Below, one piece after another: positions 53,035 to 63,301 of a DNA stretch of 64,000 nucleotides. How positions within the stretch are numbered: position 1 is the first letter of the stretch; every line of letters begins with the position of its first letter. Under the pieces are notes generated by a model, which had not been told where the DNA came from, searched no databases, and was given only the letters and a program-made list of their open reading frames with translations. The position numbers and the translations under genes are program-made. This DNA comes from Anisus vortex (Eukaryota > Mollusca > Gastropoda > Planorbidae). The stretch covers positions 36,689,618 through 36,753,617 of the forward strand of contig OX421498.1 of the NCBI GenBank assembly GCA_949126835.1. Reading direction: 5' to 3'.

Positions 53035-54700
53035 CAAGGATCGGCAACTTAAGGTACGCGTGCCAAATTTGGCACGCAGAGCGATTTTCACTGGCACACG
53101 GGAGAAATTCAAGAGCTATTTTTTATTGATGAAAAGACAATAACATTTTCCGGTTCTGAATAAAGAAAACTGACGGTTGAAGCCGATGTTTCTGAATGAC
53201 AGAGCGACACATTTCAGTGAGTGGAACGCATTTACAAGGACGGGGTCAAACAGCACTTGAACTGTTAGACCACTGGAATGGATTTGCAAATATCTTGAGT
53301 GAAATCAATTTCAAAACATTGAACTATATGTACTTCCCTATAAAAAGCATATATTAAGATAGATAGTTGGGCTGTTTCAGAAGCACGTCGAAGCACACAA
53401 AGCAGAGATTCAAGATTTTCAAATTCATGGAATCATTTTTTGTTTATACCACATCAAGCCTAACTGGCGTGATCTTACTACAACCTTCTTAGATCTTGAT
53501 TTTGTTCTTAAGTGGAGGGATATTGACTATATTAAAACGCAGTCAGTTGAATTTTAAACACTGAGGTATATTGGCTATATTAAAACGCAGTCAGTTGAAT
53601 TTTAAACACTGAGGTATATTGGCTATATTAAAACGCAGTCAGTTGAATTTTAAACACTTAAATAAATAGGCATCTAAATGGTCTCAATTTGCGGTAAAAT
53701 CTGGAAGGAAGCTGCTTTGGAAAGTCGTCTGCTATTCCCAACTGCCAGGCGTTTGCTTTACTTTCAGCTTTTGGTTCAACTTACACACTTGTGAACAGTA
53801 TTTATTGCACATGAAAGCTCTGTTTAGCATTCGAAGAGGTCACTTACATTACACTACGCAGACATTATTAAATATGTATCTGTCATTATAAATTAGCAAA
53901 GAGCTTTCAAGTCGAGGCGCTCATTTATTGCTACAGATTAATTACATTTAAAAGAGTTTATATTTTTTTATGTTCTATAATTAAACATAAATAAAAGTAA
54001 TTCAAAATTTAAAAAAAAAATTAATTTAATAAATATAAGACACTTTTTTAATAGCATTACATTATGCAATTGTAATTATTAATGTTTAAAAGATAAACTC
54101 CTTAAGATTAAATGGACAATAATTAATGCAGGAAATGTTTATTTACAATAGCTTAATGTAAATTAATTTTATACCTCTAATAATTAAATCTTGTAATGAA
54201 TAACTTTAATGCTGGATTTATATAAAGAAATAATAATATTTGTAATATTAATATAATACAAGTAATATTTGTTATATTACAAAACATAACTTGTTTGACA
54301 TCACTATTGAATCAAATTTTGGAATTTTATTTTAATTAAAGGGAAATAATTAGCCCGTTTTATTTGCGCTAATATTTTTTATTTTATGTTGTTGTTTTTT
54401 ATTTTATAAAGAACTAAATGGCTAACAGTTTATAACTTTATGCTGACAAAATAGCAAAAAAGTAGTTGAAAATGAAATAAATATTATATGAATAAAAAAT
54501 TATTTGCACCTTTCCTGAACATTACATTAACTACCCTGTTTGTATGATCACAATGTATCATTCCGCGTTTCTACAATATTGATGACGACACTCTTTGCAT
54601 TTAAACTTATACAAATTAAAGAAAATCTCAGTTATTAATCTGAGAACAAATATCAGAATATATATTTGCAATTTCTATATCCTTATCATGACAACCAAAT
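53035..54700. mobile_element. hAT-like element, copy 4 (inverted, truncated)
   Basis: It starts CCAAGGATCGGCAAC followed by the GCGTGCCAAATTTGGCACGC palindrome found at the right end of copies 1 and 2, so it is inverted relative to them. It contains a private 48-bp triplication at about 53521-53660. The far end is not found; the element runs into the LINE fragment at about 54712. Confidence 0.65.
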
Positions 54701-54711
54701 GATAATGTTTA

Positions 54712-55262
54712 CAATGTCTACGCTCGCTCCACTGGCTCCCCGTGAAAGCCAGAATTGAGTATAAAGTGGCGCTACTTTGCCATCAGTGCATTTTTAACAA
54801 GTTTCCGTCCTATCTCAAGGCACTAATCACACCTTATGTCCCGCAAAGAACAATTCGTTCTGCCAACTCATCGCTTCTGGAAGAGCCCCGTTTCTCTCTG
54901 ACGACCGTTGGCCTTAGAGCCTTCTCAGTATCCGGTCCGAAGGTGTGGAATCAACTTCCCATTCAACTGAGGCGAACAAGCTCTACTGTTACTTTCAAAC
55001 AGAACTTAAAAACTCATTATTTCAATATTTACCTTAGATAACATTTAACATGCTTTAGAAACTTACTGTCTTATTTATGGGTTGGGTCGGTTAAAGCTAC
55101 ATTTACCGTATTTGTTTTGTCTTTTTTAATCATCAATTTAGCTCTGTCACCTGGCCTTGGGTAATATCCGTATTCTTAGTTGTATGTTAAACGCGCTCTG
55201 AGCTTACATTATGTTTGTTGGCAGCGCTATACAAATATTATTATTATTATTATTATTATTAA
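54712..55262 (+). repeat. LINE 3' end, family 5 (L2/CR1-like), with (ATT)n tail
   Basis: An intact 99-codon frame (54742-55041) extends upstream to LHWLPVKARIEYK. It includes LITPYVPQRTIRS, then GLRAFSVSGPKVWNQLP, the standard C-terminus of L2/CR1-group reverse transcriptases. The 3' UTR ends GCGCTATACAAATATTATTATT with a perfect ATT repeat to about 55262. The frame is unbroken, so the insertion is fairly recent but 5'-truncated. Confidence 0.85.
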
Positions 55263-55395
55263 TAAAATTATGTATCTATTATAAATGCCAAAAAAAAAGG
55301 GATAAGATAAGATTACTTTATTGATCCAAATAAATGGAAATTTCACTTGATTACATAAATTCCGTCTTTCAGCATACCGGTACTTTAAACTTTAA

Positions 55396-58232
55396 CCCTT
55401 TTCGGGCCACTGGTACTTATAAGTCAAGCTAAATTAAAGGCATTTTATTCAGGTCGGGTAACTCTGAAAATGTTAATTCTCATTGTTATTGATAGAGTGA
55501 CGTTCCTTGCAGACTTTCGGCCTTGTCATTTGCCATTTTACATATCGTGGAACTTTTTAAAGAAATTTTTGTGAGTTGAAGCTCATTTTTAGCAGAACCA
55601 TATTTTGTAGGTAAATAAAAATTTTATAACTTTTTAAAAATTCTATTAAAATATGTGAATATTTTTTTTTTAGAAATCTTATTCAATTCATTTGTATTAA
55701 TAGACATAAAATAATGTTTTAGATTACCAGCATCATGCTCTAAATATAGTTTATACGACTGGTACTTATAAGAACCACGTAGGATTTCCAGCTTCACTGG
55801 TTGATAATAGGAAAGCTATATTTTTGTCATATCTCTTTAGATATAGTTAAGTAATATGTGACAATGACATATATTGATATATTTTTTTATTAATTACATA
55901 TTTCTTTTCCAAAATGTATTTTAATAATACATATTTGGCCAAATAAAAGCTTATAAAATTTATTATTTTTACATGTTTTTACAATTATTATATAACTTGT
56001 GTATCAACTTTTTGCATAAAATTGGGTTTTAATTCAAGGCACCTAATTAAATAAGATAGTTTTGTGTTTTTATCCCAGTATGCTAAATTTATGTGAAATA
56101 CAAAATATATTTACAAAATATTAGTTTCATGTTTATAAATTTTGTTTATATTTTAGAAGTTTATAATTGCTATGTATTGCTATATTGTAAACAATTTCTA
56201 CAGAGCAATGTCAGAACACGGCCCCTGTTGCTCACACAGAGAACGTTGGTACAACATAAATGAGGCTCATATTTTACTTGAAAATTTGCCTGATAATTTA
56301 TCTGACGAGGAGTCCGATTCAGACGAAGAATATATTCAATGTGATCCTAAATCTTCAACTACACAGTAAGCAGTATTGAATTGTTTTTGTAAAATAATTA
56401 AAATGTATAGAACTGAATTGAGCAAGTGATTTGTATTACTATAATTGTTCAAAATAGTTACATATAAATCTTATATTTTACATACTAATTTTAAAATTAT
56501 ATATTTAAGATCTGCACAAGATGACTCTTCATCCGATATCAGTGAAGTTGACAATCCTCCGCCCATAAGAGATCGTATTTGGAGAAAAAAAGAGAAGGGA
56601 GATTCATCCAATGAATTTATAAAACATGAAGGTTAGATTCACTTTATATATATTTTTTTTTAATAGGAATTTAGTAGAATTATAAAATGTCTTTTCATAT
56701 TTTTTTTCTGTTTTACAATAAGTTAATTATTATGAATATAACAATTTCATTTTGTTTATATTTACATCATATAGGTCCCTCAACCAACAATTTGTCAAAC
56801 TTTATGATGTCAGTCGTATCCAGAGTATTGATGAGAGCTTGGTACTCTTCAAGGGAAGGTCTTGTATAAAATAATACTGTCCGATGAAACCCATCAAAAG
56901 AGGTTTTAAACTCTGGGTGCGATCTGACATGGATGGATATAATATAAGCAAACTAGATGTATACCAAGGCAAGGGAACAGGCTCAGTGGCAGGTTTCGGA
57001 CTGGGTGAAATTGTGATTCTCAATCTTATTGAAGATCTCAAAGGTGGAAATCATCAAGTTTATTTTTACAATTATTTCACCTCCATACCTCTTCTTGAAC
57101 AAATGAAAGAATTTTCAGTTTTTGGTTGTGGAACCATTCGAATGAATAGGAGAGGACTTCCAGTGGGTTTGAAAGAAGATAAAAAGATAGCTAGAGGTGA
57201 ATTTGATTTTAGGACAAGCTCTGACGGAATTCTTGTTGTTAAATGGATGGATAATAAAGGTGTTCTAGTAGCATCTAATTTTCACTCTTCTGAAGCATCA
57301 GTTGTTAAAAGAACACAAAAGGATGGGAATGAAGAAGAATTTGTCTGTCCACTAGCGGTAAAGGAGTACAATATGTACATGGGTGGAGTGGACAAGGCAG
57401 ACATGCTAATAGCTGCTTATGGACTTAATAGAAAAGCAAAGAAATGGTGGCACAGATTGTTTTTTGGACTTATTGACAGAACTGTTGTCAATGCTTACAT
57501 AGCATATTCCAAGATAACTGCTACAAAATTGCCCCTTTTACATTTTCTCCGAGATGTTGCCTTAGGGCTGATTACTCTGTACCGGCCTCCTCGTGTAGGA
57601 CGTCCTCTAAACAATCCCTATGAATCACCATTACCAAAACCAAAAAAGCAAAGGCGGGGTGGTTTTTCTGTAATTTGATTGAATAATGTTGGAAGCCATT
57701 ATCTTGTTTATGTTAATGAAAGAGGGCGATGCGAGGTTTGTTCACAAAAAAAGATTCAATCTAGACCTCACAGTAAATGTAAATTGTGCAACATTTTTCT
57801 TTGCTCTAATGAGAAAAAGAATTGTTTTTTACTTTTTCATGATATAAATGACTGATTTGGGACTTTGTTATTGTTATCTAATTAGATCAGCTTTATTGTT
57901 ATAACATGCTTTATATATTATTCTTGGCATGTATTTTTAATATAAAAGAGTAATTAAAAGTCTGAAACTTCATTTATGACCTTTTTTTGTCATTAAAGTT
58001 CAAATACATGTTATTAAAAAATATGAGCATTCTACTTTAAACATATTGGTACTTATAGGTACCGCTTGTGGAAATCTTTCGTGGTACTCAAAAGTACAGC
58101 ATTCGGACACACCCCTCAAAAACATTTTTTTTTGTAAAATTTTAATAGCATTGTTCATCTACCTCCATTTCAAGCATATACTACAAATATATATATTTTT
58201 TTCAATTTTAACCACCTTTGGTCCTGAAAGGG
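55396..58232 (+). mobile_element. piggyBac element, decayed
   Basis: The left end, TTAA (55392-55395) then CCCTTTTCGGGCCACTGG, and the right end (inverted CCCTTTCAGGACCAAAGG ending at 58232) make imperfect terminal repeats. The right flank is CTAG rather than TTAA. GGTACTTATA motifs recur in both subterminal regions (55410, 55760, 58048). The interior holds a piggyBac transposase pseudogene. Confidence 0.85.
56172..57858 (+). pseudogene. piggyBac transposase pseudogene
   Basis: Recognisable pieces are an acidic N-terminal region (56172-56369, continuing about 56512-56632, possibly spliced) and SIDESLVLFKGRS with an in-frame TAA just after it (about 56868). The main DDE block follows, 56884-57678, with KPIKRGFKLWVRSDMDGYN and MGGVDKADML. 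An in-frame TGA at 57676-57678 precedes the C-terminal cysteine-rich zinc ribbon (RCEVCSQKK...CKLCNIFLC, to 57855). The N-terminal dimerisation region is largely deleted. At the second catalytic aspartate, the usual DNxFTS motif reads YNYFTS. Two nonsense codons plus the lost aspartate make it inactive. Confidence 0.9.
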
Positions 58233-58970
58233 CTAGAGAAAGCCATTAGAGAAAACTTGAAACTATACAATATAGTTTTAGACAAATGAATCTCTCTAGC
58301 GGAATTTCATCACTGGAAACGAGAATTAGGTTCAATCAATTGTACTCCAACGTCACTGGTCTTGAGAAATCGACGGATCACATCTTCTCGCCATAACTCG
58401 TGGGGTTTCGTGTGGACATCGCTCACCCAATGAGCGTCACCTCCCTCGGTTAGGGGGAGGGAAGCAGACAGAAAGAGACCAGGGGAAAATAAATGAACAA
58501 CAACCGAGTTGGTTAGAGTTATTTTCTCTTTGCTGTAAAGTCGTTGAGATATATTTGACATTGGAATTCGAAAAAAAATTATCGTGTAAACAATAAGCCG
58601 AATGTCTGGTACAATACTGTACAATTTATGTGCATATAGTACATAGTAACACTAACCATAAATATATTTACATAGGCGGGGTCGCATACATTTTTAGGGG
58701 AGGGGCATCGTTTTAGTCAACTTAACACGTGGAATTTTTTTGCAAAGAATTGCTTTTCACGAAGACAAATAAAAGGTAACAAAATAAAATATGTCTAGAT
58801 ATAATCAAGTAGTGAGTATGAAATGACTTTTGAGAATATTTTAAACGTCAGTACTTTATAAGATGTTACTATTTTGTCAAAAAGACAACGTTGAGTAAAA
58901 CCCAGTGGAGGGGGGGAGGGGTGCATTTGCTGTGCATTTTACTCCCCAATCGGACACCCATGTATGTGTA
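58233..58970. other. Unassigned stretch
   Basis: A minus-strand open frame (58310-58624) ends with HWVSDVHTKPHELWREDV, which has protein-like composition but no family I recognise. The rest is AT-rich spacer with a G-rich run near 58908-58920. Confidence 0.3.
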
Positions 58971-59030
58971 TATGTTACGGCCAAAGCCCGAAGTGCGGCC
59001 AGATCGTGGCAGATCGCGATCTGGACGAGG

Positions 59031-59602
59031 CACAGAATAGGTATAGAACAGAATGCGCAATCCCTATATACGCAGCCACTTAAAGTGAAGCTCGATTCCG
59101 CCATTTTTTTTCGACGCAAGGCAGCGGTCGCTAGAGACGCTACTATATTAAAATGAGAAAGGATATCTAGGCGTACCATAAATATATACCATAGCCTATA
59201 TATAGGGCCTATATTATATTTCGTTATAGTCTTACTTTTATATAAATTTGACTTAATTACCCATTTCCTTTTCAACATTATAGGATTAGGCCTATAAGAT
59301 GTAAAATTGTATTACCCGGTACTGATATTTGAAAAGATAGCCTAGGCCTAGGCGTAGCTCGGTACGATAATCAATCGTTTTCGCATCATTGTTGCAGTTT
59401 ATTACACAACAGTTTTTGTAACCTTTGCCTGAAACATTAGCTTTGGGTTTTCGAACTTGTAGATTTGAAGAAAAAGACATTGTAAATAAGCATCAATATA
59501 CAGTATAACCAGGACCGCTGCGTTTAAACAATATGGCGTCGGTATTACTTCCGGAAACAGAAAAATATGCGATTGCGCATTCTGTTCTATACCTATTCTG
59601 TG
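59031..59602. repeat. Perfect 32-bp inverted repeat, 508-bp loop
   Basis: The arm at 59031-59062 (CACAGAATAGGTATAG...) is repeated exactly in inverse at 59571-59602. The outer flanks of both arms are GGCC-rich but not inverse copies of each other. It lies inside the GGCC-rich element. Confidence 0.9.
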
Positions 59603-60116
59603 GGCCAAGGCGCTTGGCCAATGTCCGATGTGCTTGAAATTGCCAGTGCTTACGCTACTTTGGCCGGCCACTTCGCGATGTGGCTGGCAATCCCTGGCCA
59701 ATGTCCGATGTGCTGATACAAGAATGTTCGGTAGGCGGCACAGGTGTGATGGCGGCTTGCATAAGGTAGCAAGGACAGTGATACATACGCTGTGACTATA
59801 ATTTCTGTTCATCTTCTGCTTTTCAGAGAAAGTCCTGCCGAAGTGGTCACTAATTATCAAGGAAATTAATTATCACTAGATTTAGTAAACTATCTACCTG
59901 GATAAAAACACTATTTGCGTCATAAATTGACTGGTTGGTGTCTGTGAGTAGAGGATTGAGTTTTGATAATCCACAAAGGTGGGAAGGCAGGAGTGACCGT
60001 ATTTTTATCTAGCCATTGTCCGCGCGGTCTAGTTTCATGTGTTGTATAAACATGGGTGGGGCCGCCTGTCGCAATGACAAAGAGCGTGTTTGATTTTATG
60101 AAAAGAGATAGAGAGG

Positions 60117-60326
60117 GTGTGTCAATACTGTACAGGGCAGGGCCATCATTGTTCTCGTGACCTACACCGACGAGCCGTCGCGTCTTCACAATCACTGACC
60201 GGCGGCCAAGGATACACCGATTGCAATTGCACCACCAAGTGCTCAACAAATCGCTGCAAATGTAGAAATAACAAACTGCTGTGCAATTCGAAATGCCATA
60301 AAAGTCTATCTTGTTGTAACAAGTGA
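60117..60326 (+). pseudogene. Cys-rich C-terminal fragment of a KRBA2/gypsy-type integrase protein
   Basis: Ten cysteines in CxC and CxxxC spacing follow the SLTGGQGY motif, ending SCCNK and stop. In KRBA2-like integrase proteins this tail follows the integrase core, which is not found upstream here. The fragment is therefore 5'-truncated. AATAAA follows at about 60385. Confidence 0.55.
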
Positions 60327-60856
60327 TTATAGATCTAAAATGTACTAAGATAGATGAACATTACTGATTTTGTAATTTAGTATAAATAAAGATGGATAAT
60401 TTACTATAATAAACTAATTTGACTGATTTTTTTAATATTTTAATTAAATATTGTTAATTTACTATAATAAACTAATTTGACTGATTTTGTAATTTAGCTT
60501 AATTATTAATCAATATAAGCCTAATGTGATAATTACGGTATACAAACACTCAAAATCTGCTCATGACCTTCTAAATCGGGCTTTGGCCGATCGCCCCTGG
60601 CCATTTCGCGATCTGGCCGGCCAAGGTCCGAAATCAAGAACAGATCGGGCTTTGGCCGGTCAAATGTGAGGTGATATTGGCCACTTCGCGATCTGGCCGG
60701 CCAGATACGTTAGAGTATTAGCCCTATATTTATATATATATATATATAACAGTGCAAGTTTAAAAGATGTATAGCTTAGTGCTTGTGAGTTCGACATTAT
60801 TTGTGTTGACTAGAAAACTTTGATTTCTGGAGTTATCCTGATTGTTTACGGCATTT

Positions 60857-61203
60857 TCGTATTCTTGTTCGTATTCTTGTTCGTATTCTTGTTCGTATTC
60901 TTGTTCGTATTCTTGTTCGTATTCTTGTTCGTATTCTTGTTCGTATTCTTGTTCGTATTCTTGTTCGTATTCTTGTTCGTATTCTTGTTCGTATTCTTGT
61001 TCGTATTCTTGTTCGTATTCTTGTTCGTATTCTTGTTCGTATTCTTGTTCGTATTCTTGTTCGTATTCTTGTTCGTATTCTTGTTCGTATTCTTGTTCGT
61101 ATTCTTGTTCGTATTCTTGTTCGTATTCTTGTTCGTATTCTTGTTCGTATTCTTGTTCGTATTCTTGTTCGTATTCTTGTTCGTATTCTTGTTCGTATTC
61201 TTC
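60857..61203. repeat. 12-bp minisatellite, about 29 copies
   Basis: Perfect or near-perfect TTCGTATTCTTG units. As 12 is a multiple of 3, all six frames stay open: EYEQ and NTNK on the minus strand, SCSY and FVFL on the plus strand. The minus frame 60760-61254 has non-repeat ends (MQNNNNFCSS... and ...NTNNVELTSTKLYIF), but nothing else marks it as a gene. Confidence 0.95.
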
Positions 61204-61314
61204 TTTCGAAAAAAAAGTAAATAAAGAAGAGCAGAAATTATTATTATTTTGCACAGAAAATTAAAATGTGTGCAGAAACGCAACTGAAAAGTATAGATCT
61301 AGTTCTAAACGGAA

Positions 61315-61695
61315 TTATCTTATCTTATATATAACAGACGTTTCTTATATTAAAGAAGATTATTGCGTCCTACGCTCATCCGTGGTCCGAGTCTAGTCGT
61401 GCATCTTTATTCATGTTTTAAATTATGTTAAGTTTTCCTGGTTTGCTCAGGCAACCTATTTCATGTCCCAATGCCACTCGGAAAGAAAGAGTACTTATAT
61501 GCATTTTTTCTCGCATTGGGGATAAGGAAAGTGATTTTGGCTTTATGTTTATCTGAGCATTGCAATAGGCTGTTATTGTGTTGTATTTCTAAATTAGAGT
61601 TTAATGCCTTATGTATTATTTCTACCATACTCTTGTGTTTCTAGGTTTAGTGATTTGACTAATGGTGTTACTCTTGTCCGTTGTGAATATTCGCT
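61315..61695 (-). repeat. LINE family 1 3' end (longest copy)
   Basis: Read on the minus strand: RT C-terminal remnant TRVTPLVKSLNLETQEY, then IIHKALN-type sequence with frameshifts, the SFFPSGIGTW-type motif, and the UTR. It then ends in the hairpin and TATAAGATAAGATAA near 61318. Collinear with 5625-6033 and 39390-39752. Confidence 0.75.
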
Positions 61696-61989
61696 GGTTA
61701 TGAACCTGGCACAATATTTAAGTTGAACAATATTTAAGAAATGAAAAGAAATAAAAACAACTTTTTTTTGAGTGGTTGTCGAAGAGGCATGATATATACA
61801 CATCTATATTTCGTTAGGATTGATTCATTGTGTAAATATTCGCTCTATAGACACTGTCTTTTCTGATGTGTTTGTTTTTATCAACTTCTATCTTATTTTT
61901 TAATATGTCTTAAAATAGTGAGACACGGATATATCCCCGGGCTAACATTACCTTTTACATGCCTGAATCTTTTCGGGTGGAGAAATGTA

Positions 61990-62190
61990 TTCAGTTGGGT
62001 GGATAGATAGACAGATTTAGAGATCTGTCGATAAAATGGTAGAGATTATAGATAGAAAGAGCTCGATAGAAAGATAGATATTGAAGATCAATAGAATATC
62101 AGAAAGAACGGTATATCGATGGATAGTTTGATAGATATATAAATAGATAGATTATTAGATAGATTCATAGCTAGAAATGGAGACACGTGA
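61990..62190. repeat. Degenerate GATA/TAGA repeat tract
   Basis: About 200 bp rich in GATAGA/TAGATAGAT words with many interruptions, an old microsatellite. Confidence 0.75.
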
Positions 62191-62524
62191 TACATTCCTT
62201 CGTCTAGTTATGTTACACTTTTAACTGAGATAATATTGAATAGTTCAGGGCTGTTAAAAATAATATACTTTTCTAATATTGGTTGAATTTATCGTGATTG
62301 TTTCCACCGAGTCTCCACGCATCCAATCTCCAAATCATAAATCCATTCAGTTCGGGGAAACTAATGTTCTATTTATAAATTAATTGATTTAATATCTTTT
62401 TTGTATTGTTGTTGCATTTTGTTCTACCCATCAAAATGTCGTAAATTCTGTTTAATGTTATGTTTGAATTCTGTCTGTTTATTTCATACCTAGAGTGGTT
62501 TTTTGTTAAGTCAAAGATGAAATA

Positions 62525-63082
62525 GAGCGTTCTTAGTGGGCGTGGCTTAGGTTTTTAGTGACGTATTTGTGTAAATATAGAACCCATTTGAGGTACAAAT
62601 GTAACGTGGTGAAAGTGAAGTACTTCTTTATCATGCAAAATTTACATCTGAATATTGGCTATCCTACTCAAAAATAAGGAGGTAAATAGGAGTACTGTAG
62701 ATTAATTGATTAATGTGATTAGGCTAGGGCCGGCTAGACCTATTTACACTTTCAATTTTATTTTATAGGCCTACACTTTTAATGTTTCGTAGGCTAGGCT
62801 ACGATGTCAAGTGATATTGTTGGTGAAATAGGCTATCTAGTCAAGTCAATAATAGGCTCACATCGTCTATGATCTATGTCTATGATAATAATAAAATAGC
62901 CTATTTTATTTAACATACATAATACAGCTTAAATCTTAATAAGACTTAAAACACAACACATCATTTAAAAAAAGCTCGAGCCTATATGAAACTTTATTAA
63001 TACAGCGGCCATATTTACTTATACACCATTACTCAAAGTAAACACAAATCACGTGCTTTTTGTCACGGGATTGCAAACGCCC
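62525..63082 (-). mobile_element. MITE with TA target sites, copy 2 (inverted)
   Basis: A 558-bp inverse copy of 28227-28795, flanked by TA at 62523-62524 and 63083-63084. It has the same GAGCGTT/GGGCGTT ends. The two copies differ by scattered substitutions and small indels only, so the family moved relatively recently. Confidence 0.85.
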
Positions 63083-63301
63083 TATTAGGAATTTATAGAG
63101 ACGTCTAAATACAAACAGATCTATTTTTATTTATTGTGTTCCTCTTTATACTTCAGCATAATACGATTTTGATGTTTACATCCCCAATTATTGTCCAAAA
63201 TTTTTTACATTAATATTACAATCATCATATGATTGAAGCAAAATCTGATTTGAGACTTAAATTCGGCCCCCGTTTGCACATGAAATATATCTATCTATAG
63301 G

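Larger units (their letters stand above)
58975..60715 (+). mobile_element. GGCC-rich element with integrase-type Cys-rich tail (Ginger/gypsy-like candidate)
   Basis: The left end contains CGGCCAAAGCCCG (58979-58991). Its exact inverse, CGGGCTTTGGCCG, occurs twice near the right end (60578-60590 and 60636-60648), each followed by a TTCGCGATCTGGCCGGCC block. Between them, the plus-strand frame 60117-60326 ends SLTGGQGYTDCNCTTKC...RCKCRNNKLLCNSKCHKSLSCCNK, written here in parts. This is the cysteine-rich C-terminus of KRBA2-like, gypsy-derived integrase proteins. The integrase core itself is missing. The element name is inference. Confidence 0.5.

Noticed and set aside
56687..56869. 60-codon plus frame ending VVSRVLMRAWYSS
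   Set aside because: Wrong frame over the piggyBac SIDESLVLFKGR segment; the correct frame is the one interrupted by TAA.
58905..59278. Frames of 83-133 codons on both strands
   Set aside because: They fall across the GGCC-rich element end with its inverted repeat; no domain and both strands equally open.
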